A stretch of 64,000 nt of DNA from Stappia sp. BW2 (GTDB taxonomy: Bacteria > Pseudomonadota > Alphaproteobacteria > Rhizobiales > Stappiaceae): NCBI RefSeq assembly GCF_008107695.1, contig NZ_VIRG01000070.1:1823464-1887463 (forward strand), given 5' to 3'. Positions 45,049 to 53,389 of the stretch are shown here, one piece after another. Below the pieces are notes generated by a model. That model did no database searches and had not been told where the DNA came from. It worked only from the letters and a program-made list of their open reading frames with translations. Each line of letters begins with the position of its first letter. Position 1 is the first letter of the stretch. Both the position numbers and the translations under genes were made by a program.

Positions 45049-46842
45049 ATGCGGGAGCGTTGGAGAAGTGTGTGGCAGGAACTTACCTTCCCGGCTGTGC
45101 TGCTGTTGAGCAGTCTCTCGACACCTGCCCTTGCCGCCAATTGCAAGAACGATGGCGGTCTGCTTTTCCTGGGGACGAACAAGTCCGACAGCCGTTCGAT
45201 CTGGGTTTCCGGAACCGTTGCAGGGGATTACAGGCTTGATGCCGCCCAGGGCAATCAGACCGTCGACACCTGGTCGCGCTCCAGCACCGGGCTGCACCTT
45301 TCCACGTCTCCGGTTGTTTCGACCGGAAACGGCGGCACCCACAAGCTTTACGGCGTCGACGGCGGGTCTGACTGCCTTATTGATACGCAGAATCAGAAAC
45401 GCGATTTTCAGCTCCCCGAAAACATCAAGCCACCCAGCCTGATAAAGCCTCCCATCGGCAGGCTGTTTCCGGATTTCGGAAGGCCGGTTCCTCCAATTGC
45501 GATCCTGCCTCCAAGCGGCGTAATGCCCGGCCGACCGGGCCCTGTTTCGCCACCCGCAAGCGGGATCACCCCGCCCATAGGCACCTTGCCGCCGTCAGGT
45601 ATTACCCCGCCAATCGGGACACTGCCACCGGGTGGGTTTTCTCCCGGACGCCCAGGGGCAATCACTCCGCCGATAGGGGTGGTGCCACCGTCCGGCGTGT
45701 TGCCGGGAGCTCCAGGAGGCATAACACCACCCATCGGAACACTTCCCCCATCCGGTGGCCTGCCTGGCGCACCCGGAGGACCGGGCACGGTCACACCACC
45801 AATCGGCACTCTGCCACCTGGAGGTCGCAATCCAAATCAACCTGGCCTTCCGGCCGGTTTCGTGCCTGTGAGACGAGCCGATGGTCAGGTGATCAGTTAC
45901 TGCGTCGATCCACGCTCAGCCGACGAGACACAAGCTGCCAGCGAACAGGCGTTCTGCACCAGAGAACAGCTGCTGGCCGCCGGGCGTCTTCAAGAACAGG
46001 AGGAAGTTCCGATCACTCCGGGCCGGGATCTTCTCGAACCGACACTCTGGAACGGCTGGAGCACGGTGACCGGTGTCTACAGCGACGACCGGCGTTTCGG
46101 CAGGGACTTTCAAACCCTCAGCGGGACCGCAGCAATTGGCGCCGACCGCAAACTGACCGACGATATTGTTGCCGGTTTGTCGGTGACCTTTGAAACCGTC
46201 AACACCGACGGTTTCAATTCCGCCTTGAAAATCGATACTCAAGGATTCGAGATCGGCCCCTATGTCGCTGCGCGCCTGTCTCAGCATTGGGCGGTCGATG
46301 GCTCGCTCAGCTACGGCTTTTCAAACAGCCAATCGGATATTTCAGTTCTGAGCGGTGACTACAACACGCATGAATTTGGCGCGGTTTTCAGCGTTCACGG
46401 TCAATATGCCCTGAGCGACATTCAGGTGCGCCCCAAGGCAACCGTGACCTTCAATCGCCTGTTTTCAGATGGTTACGATCTGAACGGGACAATTCGCAAC
46501 AGGGCCGTCAGCGTTCCCATTTCAGGCAATGCCACTTCTCTCGGCACCGTCGAGCTTTCGACCGAGTTCAGCCGGCAGTTCACCTTGCAGGACAGGTTTC
46601 TGATCCAGCCCTATGTGGAAGCAGGCGCTGTCTATGAATATCTGCGGCCGAACGACGGCAAGATCCTTGATGACGAGCTGAATTTTGTCACCGCCTCGGC
46701 CTGGAGCTTTACACTGCGCGGCGGGGCGACCGCCCTTCTCTCAGAAAACGTGACACTGGATGCCAAGGGTGGCTACCTCAGCCTTGGCCAGAACGGGCTG
46801 GACGTCTGGGAAGGGCAACTTCGTATTGCCATCGGGTTCTGA
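45049..46842 (+). CDS. Autotransporter-like outer-membrane protein with Pro/Gly repeats
   Basis: 597 residues; GAGGAGG precedes the ATG by 5 nt. A signal peptide (1-29, PALA) is followed by a passenger of about 95 residues with two cysteines, a Pro/Gly repeat region (about 125-272, five TPPIG units) and a conserved junction VRRADGQVISYCVDPRSADE. The C-terminal 260 residues (about 335-597) are an autotransporter-type beta barrel: alternating strands such as GPYVAARLSQHWAVDGSLSY and a final aromatic residue, GQLRIAIGF. The barrel would export or anchor the passenger. Passenger function unknown. Confidence 0.8.
   Translation: MRERWRSVWQELTFPAVLLLSSLSTPALAANCKNDGGLLFLGTNKSDSRSIWVSGTVAGDYRLDAAQGNQTVDTWSRSSTGLHLSTSPVVSTGNGGTHKLYGVDGGSDCLIDTQNQKRDFQLPENIKPPSLIKPPIGRLFPDFGRPVPPIAILPPSGVMPGRPGPVSPPASGITPPIGTLPPSGITPPIGTLPPGGFSPGRPGAITPPIGVVPPSGVLPGAPGGITPPIGTLPPSGGLPGAPGGPGTVTPPIGTLPPGGRNPNQPGLPAGFVPVRRADGQVISYCVDPRSADETQAASEQAFCTREQLLAAGRLQEQEEVPITPGRDLLEPTLWNGWSTVTGVYSDDRRFGRDFQTLSGTAAIGADRKLTDDIVAGLSVTFETVNTDGFNSALKIDTQGFEIGPYVAARLSQHWAVDGSLSYGFSNSQSDISVLSGDYNTHEFGAVFSVHGQYALSDIQVRPKATVTFNRLFSDGYDLNGTIRNRAVSVPISGNATSLGTVELSTEFSRQFTLQDRFLIQPYVEAGAVYEYLRPNDGKILDDELNFVTASAWSFTLRGGATALLSENVTLDAKGGYLSLGQNGLDVWEGQLRIAIGF
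45421..45840 (+). repeat. In-frame Pro/Gly tandem repeats
   Basis: Degenerate repeats coding for units like GITPPIGTLPPSG and AITPPIGVVPPSG separated by PG(R/A)PG linkers. Five units contain TPPIG (protein residues about 178-258); looser copies precede them. The repeats are in frame in the autotransporter-like gene and differ at synonymous sites, so they are an old protein repeat rather than a recent DNA duplication. Confidence 0.85.
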
Positions 46843-46908
46843 AGCCGGGCTTTGCGGGTATAGTGGCAGCAACTTGTCGTGTCCGACGCCAACGAGCCCG
46901 GGGGCCCC

Positions 46909-47757
46909 ATGTACCGAGATCTCAATTGCCGAATTTCCAACAGCCTTTGGCTTGAACTGCAGGCAGAAAGGCAGCGGACCGGACACAGTCTCTCGCATAT
47001 CGTCCAGGAAAAACTCGCAAGCGCTTTCGACATCGATCACCATACGGTGTTTCAGGTGTCTACGAGCACCGCAATCACCAAGGGCCTTTTCAAGGGATGT
47101 GCGACCATTGCGGAAATGAAGCGGCACGGAGATTTCGGACTCGGCACCTTTGAGGATCTCGACGGTGAGATGATCCTGTTCGAAGGCCATGCTTATCAGG
47201 CGCGTGCCGGCGGCGTGGTCGTGGAAGCGCCCGACACGGCGCTGACGCCATTTGCGACGGTCACCAAGTTTACGCCGGAACACCAGGTCGACCTGGACAC
47301 AGTCCGCAGCCAGGCCGACCTGGAAGAGCGGCTTGACAGGTTGCGCCCGTCCGAGAATTTCTTCGTCGGCATCCGCATTGACGGTTGTTTCGACAGGATC
47401 GAATTGCGCGCAGCCTGCAAGGCCGCACCCGGCGAAAATCTTGTCGCCGCGACAGGCCACCAGAGCGAATTCGCCTTTGACGATATCGATGGAACCCTCG
47501 TCGGCTTCTGGTCGCCCGGACATGCAAAGACAATGGCAATTTCCGGGTATCATCTGCATTTCATCTCGAAAGACCGGACGAAGGGCGGCCACCTGATCGG
47601 TATGGCTGCGCAGCGTCTCACCGCGCAACTGCATCTGGAGACCGATTTCCACGTCGCCGTGCCGGAAACGGCGCAGTTCCTGTCGGCGGATCTACGCGAC
47701 GACCCGACCAGCGCGTTGGAGATTGCCGAACACGGTCATGCAGGCGAGCGGAGTTAG
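46909..47757 (+). CDS. Acetolactate decarboxylase with N-terminal ribbon-helix-helix-like segment
   Basis: 282 residues from the ATG at 46909 (an in-frame GTG at 46879 would add ten). Residues about 45-270 are a full BudA/AldC domain: GDFGLGTFEDLDGEMILFEG, and zinc ligands His215, His217 and His228 in GYHLHFISKDRTKGGH. It converts acetolactate to acetoin plus CO2. Residues 5-40, LNCRISNSLWLELQAERQRT then GHSLSHIVQEKLASAF, follow the strand-helix-helix pattern of CopG-like DNA-binding proteins and are not part of AldC. No acetolactate synthase is next to it. The fusion is seen; DNA binding is inference. Confidence 0.85.
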   Translation: MYRDLNCRISNSLWLELQAERQRTGHSLSHIVQEKLASAFDIDHHTVFQVSTSTAITKGLFKGCATIAEMKRHGDFGLGTFEDLDGEMILFEGHAYQARAGGVVVEAPDTALTPFATVTKFTPEHQVDLDTVRSQADLEERLDRLRPSENFFVGIRIDGCFDRIELRAACKAAPGENLVAATGHQSEFAFDDIDGTLVGFWSPGHAKTMAISGYHLHFISKDRTKGGHLIGMAAQRLTAQLHLETDFHVAVPETAQFLSADLRDDPTSALEIAEHGHAGERS

Positions 47758-47810
47758 GGCTGGTTACGGTTTTTCTGGCGAATTTTTGAAAGCCCTGCTA
47801 AAGCCGCCGA

Positions 47811-48299
47811 ATGGCAAATGACTCCGCACTTTCTCTGGAAGACTTCATGGCCGCGGTGCCCGACCGCACACGCCTGATCGGTCTTGATCTCGGCACCAAG
47901 ACCATCGGTCTGGCGCTCTCCGATCTCGGTCGTGGCATCGCCTCGCCCATGGAGACGATCCGCCGCAAGAAGTTCACCCTGGATGCGGAGCAACTGCTTG
48001 CCATCTGCGCCAAGAAGGGCGTCGGCGGCATCGTGCTCGGTCTGCCACTCAACATGGATGGCAGCGAGGGGCCGCGCGTCCAGGCAACCCGCGCCTTTGT
48101 CCGCAATCTTTCGCAGAAAACAGACCTTCCGATCACCTACTGGGACGAGCGTCTGTCGACGGCGGCAGTGACACGAACCCTGCTGGAAGCCGATACGAGC
48201 CGGGCGAAACGGGCGGATGTGGTCGACAAGATGGCTGCTGCCTACATCCTGCAGGGCTTTCTGGACCGACTCGGCTTTATGGGCTTAGATAACACCTGA
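47811..48299 (+). CDS. ruvX: RuvX/YqgF family Holliday junction resolvase-like protein
   Basis: 162 residues. RNase H-like core: LIGLDLGTKTIGLALSD (23-38) with the catalytic Asp, VLGLPLNMDGSEGPR (about 75-89) and YWDERLSTAAV (about 110-120), followed by an Asp near the end. RuvX is essential in many bacteria and acts in 16S rRNA 5' end processing. It is followed 62 bp on by a transporter gene. Confidence 0.93.
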   Translation: MANDSALSLEDFMAAVPDRTRLIGLDLGTKTIGLALSDLGRGIASPMETIRRKKFTLDAEQLLAICAKKGVGGIVLGLPLNMDGSEGPRVQATRAFVRNLSQKTDLPITYWDERLSTAAVTRTLLEADTSRAKRADVVDKMAAAYILQGFLDRLGFMGLDNT

Positions 48300-48360
48300 T
48301 CCCACCACTGCCGGGCACAGGCCGTTGTTTCAAGGCCTGTCGAACGCGAAAGCCGAATAC

Positions 48361-49287
48361 ATGCTGACCACACTTGCCGCCCTGATGCCGGTCATCCTCG
48401 TGATTGCCTCCGGCTACCTGATCGCCCGTACCGGTCTGATCACCGGTGAGCAATGGCGCGGTGTCGAACGGCTTGCCTATTTCGTCCTGTTCCCCGCCGT
48501 GCTGTTTCGCACCATCTCGCAAGCGGATTTCAACAGCTTTCCGACACTCAACATGGGCGGAGCTCTGCTTGGCTCCATCCTGGTCATGGCGCTGCTTCTA
48601 CTGCTGGCGCGCACCACCCTGGAACGGGTCTGGGGAATTGCCGCACCGCGTTTTACCTCCATCTTTCAGGGCACCTTGCGCTGGAATGCCATGATCGCAC
48701 TTGCAATCGCCGATAATGTCGCCGGCGAAACCGGGCTGGCCATGCTGGCGGTCGCGATGGTGTTCATGATCCCCGTGCTCAATGTGGCCAGCATTCTGGT
48801 GCTGTCCCATTACGCCAGCGGGACAACTCCAAACGCTACGAAGATCCTGAAAGACCTTTTCACCAATCCCTTCATCCTGTCGATTGGCGCAGGCGGCATC
48901 ATGAATGTGAGCGGGCTTGGCCTGCCGTTCGTGATCAACGACACGCTGGAAATTTTTTCCAGAGCGGCGCTCCCCATCGGCATTATTTGCGTTGGCGCCG
49001 GGCTCGACCTCGGCTCGCTGCGCAGACCTGGACCGGCCCTCACCCTTGGCACGTTCTTGAGGCCAGTGTTCATGCCGCTGATTGCGCTTGGCTTTGCAAG
49101 TGTCCTGGGTGTCTCCGGCCCTGCGCTGGTCATCGTCATCATTGCAAGCTCGGTGCCCTGCGCGAGCAATTCGTATCTGCTGGCTCGCCAGATGGGCGGT
49201 GATGCCAAGTTGATGGCCGAAATCATCACGCTTCAGACCCTGGCCGCAACCCTGACTCTCCCGCTCACGCTGCTGCTTGTCACCTGA
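48361..49287 (+). CDS. AEC-family auxin efflux-like transporter
   Basis: 308 residues from the ATG at 48361; the frame is open upstream to 48325. About ten membrane spans: ALMPVILVIASGYLIARTGL starts the first bundle and LTLPLTLLLVT ends the protein. The central segment RWNAMIALAIAD and IIASSVPCASNSYLLARQMGG near the C-terminus are typical of the auxin efflux carrier (AEC) family. Cargo in bacteria is usually malonate, malate or another organic acid; unknown here. The Shine-Dalgarno sequence is weak. Confidence 0.88.
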   Translation: MLTTLAALMPVILVIASGYLIARTGLITGEQWRGVERLAYFVLFPAVLFRTISQADFNSFPTLNMGGALLGSILVMALLLLLARTTLERVWGIAAPRFTSIFQGTLRWNAMIALAIADNVAGETGLAMLAVAMVFMIPVLNVASILVLSHYASGTTPNATKILKDLFTNPFILSIGAGGIMNVSGLGLPFVINDTLEIFSRAALPIGIICVGAGLDLGSLRRPGPALTLGTFLRPVFMPLIALGFASVLGVSGPALVIVIIASSVPCASNSYLLARQMGGDAKLMAEIITLQTLAATLTLPLTLLLVT

Positions 49288-49473
49288 CTGAGGCATTTTG
49301 AGCCCCCGGTGAGATCGCCCGGCGGCATCTTTTTCGAGCCCTTCAGGCTGCGGCACGGCGCAGGCTAAAACTTTGTCCAATCGATCAAATATTTAGCATG
49401 CGTGTGGACAGCGGGTATCATGTGTATTCCTGGCTTGTCGAAGGACGCATTCACCCTTATAGGGATGATCTCG

Positions 49474-50430
49474 ATGACCGCGAGCAACACCCATCGAGAC
49501 AGCCCTTTCCCCCATCGTCATTTGCTGGGCATAGAGGGCCTTCACCCCCACGAAATTCTGGGCCTTCTGGACCGGGCGGAAGAAGCCGTCGAGGTTTCCC
49601 GCCAGATCAGCAAACGACGGCTGGTCCTGCAGGGCAGAACCCAGATCAACCTCTTTTTCGAAAATTCCACCCGCACCCAAAGTTCGTTCGAACTGGCCGG
49701 AAAACGGCTCGGGGCGGATGTGATGAACATGGCAGTGTCCCAGTCCTCGGTGAAAAAGGGCGAGACGCTGATCGACACGGCTGCAACGCTGAATGCGATG
49801 CATCCCGACCTTCTGGTGGTCCGCCACCATGCAGCCGGGGCGGTGCATCTGCTGGCGCGCAAGGTTGGCTGTTCCGTGGTGAATGCCGGCGATGGTCCGC
49901 ATGAGCACCCGACCCAGGCCCTGCTCGACGCGCTGACGATCCGGCGACACAAGGGCAAGATTGCGCGGTTGACCGTCGCGATATGTGGCGACATCGCCCA
50001 CTCCCGCGTTGCCCGCTCCAATATCATTCTTCTGAATGCACTGGGAGCGCGCGTCCGAGCCGTCGCGCCCACCACGCTTCTGCCGTCCGGCATTGCCAAG
50101 ATGGGCGTCGAGGTCTTCACCAGCATGAAGGAAGGCCTGGCGGGGGCGGACATCGTCATGATGCTGCGTCTGCAGCGCGAGCGCATGAACGGTGCCTTCA
50201 TCCCCTCCGTTCGAGAGTATTACCGCTACTTCGGGCTGGATGCGGAAAAGCTGGCCTATGCCAAGGACGATGCCCTTGTCATGCACCCCGGGCCGATGAA
50301 CCGCGGTGTCGAGATCGACGCCTCGATAGCCGATGGCCCGCAAAGCCTTATTCGCGAACAGGTGGAAATGGGGGTCGCCGTACGCATGGCCGTGCTGGAA
50401 GCCCTTGCCGCCAATCTGCCGAACAACTGA
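49474..50430 (+). CDS. pyrB: Aspartate carbamoyltransferase catalytic subunit
   Basis: 318 residues from the ATG at 49474 (another possible at 49465). Carbamoyl-phosphate site FFENSTRTQSSFELAGKRLG, then VVNAGDGPHEHPTQALLDA and MHPGPMNRGVEI identify it. It makes carbamoyl aspartate in pyrimidine synthesis. pyrC' follows 17 bp on. No regulatory subunit pyrI is present, fitting the class A complex in which PyrB needs a dihydroorotase homologue for assembly. Confidence 0.96.
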   Translation: MTASNTHRDSPFPHRHLLGIEGLHPHEILGLLDRAEEAVEVSRQISKRRLVLQGRTQINLFFENSTRTQSSFELAGKRLGADVMNMAVSQSSVKKGETLIDTAATLNAMHPDLLVVRHHAAGAVHLLARKVGCSVVNAGDGPHEHPTQALLDALTIRRHKGKIARLTVAICGDIAHSRVARSNIILLNALGARVRAVAPTTLLPSGIAKMGVEVFTSMKEGLAGADIVMMLRLQRERMNGAFIPSVREYYRYFGLDAEKLAYAKDDALVMHPGPMNRGVEIDASIADGPQSLIREQVEMGVAVRMAVLEALAANLPNN

Positions 50431-50447
50431 TCCAGGGGACAAGTAAC

Positions 50448-51749
50448 GTGGCATACGACACACCCAAGCCTCTGGTTCTTTCCAACGCCAGAGTGATCGA
50501 CCCGGCACGTGATCTGGACGCGCCCGGATCGGTCATCATTGCAGACGGCACCATTCTTGCCGCCGGGCCGGAAGCCGCCAACCAGGGCTCGCCCTACGGC
50601 GCTGAAATCATCGACTGCAAGGGAGCGATTGCCTGTCCCGGCCTCATCGACTTCTGCGTCTCTGTCGGGGAACCGGGCGCTGAACACCGTGAAACGCTGG
50701 CCAGCGCTTCCCAGGCTGCCGCCAGCGGCGGCGTGACGACGATCTGCACCATGCCGGACACGGACCCGATCATTGATGATCCCGCGCTGGTTGATTTCAT
50801 CCTGCGCCGGGCACGCGACACCGCCATCGTCAACGTTTTGCCCCTGGCAGCCCTGACCAAGGGTCTGAAGGGTGAGGAAATGGCCGAGATCGGCCTGTTG
50901 CAGGAAGCCGGTGCCGTCGCCTTCACCAACGGTCATAAGTCGGTCAAGAACGCTCAGGTCATGCGCCGGATGATGACCTATGCCCGCGATTTCAACGCGC
51001 TGGTGATCCATCACACGGAAGATCCGGATCTTGCCGGCGGGGTCATGAACGCTGGCCTCAATGCTAGCTGGAAAGGTCTTTCCGGTGTGCCGCGCGAAGC
51101 GGAAATCATCATGCTGGAGCGGGACCTGCGCCTGGTCGCCATGTCCAAGGGCAAGTACCACGCAAACCTTATTTCCACCTCCGACAGCGCCGACGTCATC
51201 CGGGCCGGCAAGGCGAAGGGGCTGGATATCACGGCCGGGGTCTCGATCAACCATCTGACACACAACGAAAACGACATCGGCGCCTACCGGACGTTCTTCA
51301 AGATGGCGCCGCCGCTGCGCGACGAGGACGATCGGCAGGCGATGATTGCTGCGGTTGCCGACGGCACCATCGACATCATCTGTTCCAACCATGACCCTCA
51401 GGACGTGGAAACAAAACGTCATCCGTGGGCGGAAGCAGAAGACGGCGCCATTGGCCTGGAAACCCTGCTGGCGGCCGCCTTGCGGCTCTATCATTCCGAA
51501 CAGGTCGACCTTGTCACCCTGCTTGGCACCATGACCTGCCGCCCGGCAGACCGCCTCGGACTGGAGACCGGACGTCTTTCCAAAGGGGCTCCGGCAGATG
51601 TGACCGTGTTCGACCCCGAGCGTCCGTGGGTTCTGGAAAAGAGCGCCATCAAGTCGCGCTCGAAGAATTCACCCTTTGAAGACGCCCGCTTTTCCGGACG
51701 GGTGCTTCGAACCGTTGTCGGCGGCAAAACGGTTTTCAACTACGCATAA
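50448..51749 (+). CDS. pyrC': Dihydroorotase homologue lacking the HxH zinc motif (PyrC')
   Basis: 433 residues from a GTG at 50448, with GGAC upstream. The amidohydrolase fold is clear (CPGLIDFCVSVGEPGAEH, GGVTTICTMPDT, INHLTHNENDIGAYRTFFKM, ICSNHDPQD, FEDARFSGRV). Active dihydroorotases have HxH and an Arg in HVHLREPG; here these positions are Cys70, Ser72 and Gly74. The enzyme is thus probably inactive and serves as structural partner of PyrB, as known for pyrBC' of Pseudomonas. A second, active pyrC must be elsewhere. Confidence 0.92.
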   Translation: MAYDTPKPLVLSNARVIDPARDLDAPGSVIIADGTILAAGPEAANQGSPYGAEIIDCKGAIACPGLIDFCVSVGEPGAEHRETLASASQAAASGGVTTICTMPDTDPIIDDPALVDFILRRARDTAIVNVLPLAALTKGLKGEEMAEIGLLQEAGAVAFTNGHKSVKNAQVMRRMMTYARDFNALVIHHTEDPDLAGGVMNAGLNASWKGLSGVPREAEIIMLERDLRLVAMSKGKYHANLISTSDSADVIRAGKAKGLDITAGVSINHLTHNENDIGAYRTFFKMAPPLRDEDDRQAMIAAVADGTIDIICSNHDPQDVETKRHPWAEAEDGAIGLETLLAAALRLYHSEQVDLVTLLGTMTCRPADRLGLETGRLSKGAPADVTVFDPERPWVLEKSAIKSRSKNSPFEDARFSGRVLRTVVGGKTVFNYA

Positions 51750-51767
51750 GCAAGTCTTTGCGCTTGT

Positions 51768-51840
51768 TTCCGTTCGTTCCTTGATCCTGTTCGCGCCACA
51801 ATTCTCCCTGAATTTGGCGCGAACGGAAATTCGAACGGAA
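51768..51840 (+). promoter_or_regulatory. Large nested inverted repeat before the DUF3108 gene
   Basis: Outer arms TTCCGTTCG (51768-51776) / CGAACGGAA (51832-51840) enclose inner arms GTTCGCGCCA (51789-51798) / TGGCGCGAAC (51815-51824). The outer arm ends 1 nt before the ATG at 51842, so if folded in RNA it would bury the ribosome site. No T-run follows, which argues against a terminator. Confidence 0.5.
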
Positions 51841-51841
51841 C

Positions 51842-52627
51842 ATGCAGATGCGTCTGATTGCCCTCGCGTTTCTGATACCCGCGCTGTTCACCGGCAGCGC
51901 TTCGGCGTCAGATCTCTACATGAAATACAAGCTTTATGCCCTGGGACTGCCCATCGGATCCGGCGTTCTGTCGCTGGATGTCGACAGCAAGTCCTATTCC
52001 GTCAGCGCCAATGGCCAGACCGCGGCCTTCGGGCGGCTGGTGTCCGATGGCAAAGGCACCGTTGAAGCGGCGGGAACCGCCAATGCGTTCGATCTGGAGC
52101 CGGCCCGCTACGATCTTGACCTGAAAAGCGAAGACGAGACCGGGACCATAGCCATGCGGATGCGCAAAGGTTCTGTCGACGATGTTTCGGTTCAGCCACC
52201 GCAGGACCGGATGAAAGAACGGGTGAAGGTCACAGCGGCGCATCTGAAGGGCGTTCTTGATCCCCTGACAGCCGCCGTTCTGCCCGCTCCTAAAGGGCTT
52301 TCGAAAGAAAGCTGCAACAGAACCTTGCGCATATTCGACGGCAAGGAACGCTATGACGTTCACCTTCGCTACAAAGCCCGCAAGACCGCCAGAACGTCGG
52401 ACGGCCGGTTCAAGGGCGATGTCCTTGTCTGCAGCGTCCGGTACGAACCCATTTCGGGGCACAGGCCGAAGCGCAAGTCGATCCAGCAACTCGCGGCCAA
52501 CAAGTCCATGGAAGTCTGGCTCGCTCCCGTCGGTGACAAGCCGTATCTGGTGCCGCTCAGGGCCAGTATCTTTCTTCCATTCGGGTCGCTTCTGGTGGAA
52601 GCGGAAAAATACAAGCTGTCCCAGTAG
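51842..52627 (+). CDS. Exported DUF3108 protein
   Basis: 261 residues (start may be the ATG at 51848). A signal peptide (ALAFLIPALFTGSASAS) leads to a beta-rich domain of the DUF3108 family: LYMKYKLYALGLPIGSGVLSL, YDLDLKSEDETG, and CNRTLRIFDGKERYDVHLRY. Relatives are periplasmic and of unknown function. It lies between pyrC' and plsY, a conserved place in Hyphomicrobiales, behind a large inverted repeat. Confidence 0.82.
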   Translation: MQMRLIALAFLIPALFTGSASASDLYMKYKLYALGLPIGSGVLSLDVDSKSYSVSANGQTAAFGRLVSDGKGTVEAAGTANAFDLEPARYDLDLKSEDETGTIAMRMRKGSVDDVSVQPPQDRMKERVKVTAAHLKGVLDPLTAAVLPAPKGLSKESCNRTLRIFDGKERYDVHLRYKARKTARTSDGRFKGDVLVCSVRYEPISGHRPKRKSIQQLAANKSMEVWLAPVGDKPYLVPLRASIFLPFGSLLVEAEKYKLSQ

Positions 52628-52741
52628 GTCCGGGTCTATTTCCCTGCAAAGACACTCTTTTCACGGCTGGCGGGCTTGATCCGGGCCGCCATGCCGTTAC
52701 ATTGCGGTGGCTTTTAATTATGCACGTCATTGGAGTATCGC

Positions 52742-53389
52742 GTGCCTGAACCGATCAGCTGGGCGCTTGCCTGGCCATATTATCTCGGCGTTCTTGCCTT
52801 CGGCTATCTGCTCGGTTCGATTCCCTTCGGCCTGCTGTTCACACGCATGGCCGGACTTGGCGATATCCGCAATATCGGCTCCGGCAATATCGGCACCACC
52901 AACGTGCTGCGCACCGGGCGCAAGTCACTGGCCGCCGCAACGTTGCTTGGCGATGGACTGAAGGGCACCGTTGCCGTTCTGATCGTCAATCATTTCTATG
53001 GCCAGGAAATGGCCCTGATTGCAGGACTTGGAGCGTTTCTCGGGCACCTCTTCCCTGTCTGGCTGAAGTTCAGGGGCGGCAAGGGCGTTGCGACCTATCT
53101 CGGCATTCTGCTTGGCCTGTTCTGGCCGATGTTCCTGCTGGCTGCAGGCATCTGGATCGGCATGGCTTTTCTGTTCCGCTACTCCTCGCTGTCTGCGCTC
53201 ACGGCGACCTTGTTGACCCCTCTCCTTCTGTATTTCGTCTTCCATGAGGTTCAGATCGCACAGATGTTCGTGCTGCTGTCGGTTCTGCTATGGGCCAAGC
53301 ATCATGAGAACATCAGCAGGCTGCTGCGTGGCGACGAAAGCAAGATCGGTGCAAAATCGAAACTGGCGACTGGTGACGAAAGCGCGTGA
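52742..53389 (+). CDS. plsY: Acyl-phosphate glycerol-3-phosphate acyltransferase
   Basis: 215 residues from GTG at 52742, with GGAG 6 nt upstream. GSIPFG, GSGNIGTTNVLRTG and KFRGGKGVATYLG are the three PlsY motifs. Five membrane spans. It moves the acyl chain from acyl-phosphate to glycerol-3-phosphate in the inner membrane, the first step of phospholipid synthesis. Its TGA overlaps the dprA GTG. Confidence 0.95.
   Translation: MPEPISWALAWPYYLGVLAFGYLLGSIPFGLLFTRMAGLGDIRNIGSGNIGTTNVLRTGRKSLAAATLLGDGLKGTVAVLIVNHFYGQEMALIAGLGAFLGHLFPVWLKFRGGKGVATYLGILLGLFWPMFLLAAGIWIGMAFLFRYSSLSALTATLLTPLLLYFVFHEVQIAQMFVLLSVLLWAKHHENISRLLRGDESKIGAKSKLATGDESA

Noticed and set aside
45421..45840. Possible CRISPR-like or minisatellite array
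   Set aside because: Repeats are degenerate, in frame and code for Pro/Gly units of an outer-membrane protein; no uniform spacers.
49983..50447. Open frame extending pyrC' upstream through pyrB
   Set aside because: It only reads the pyrB gene in another frame; the GTG at 50448 has the family start and a ribosome site.
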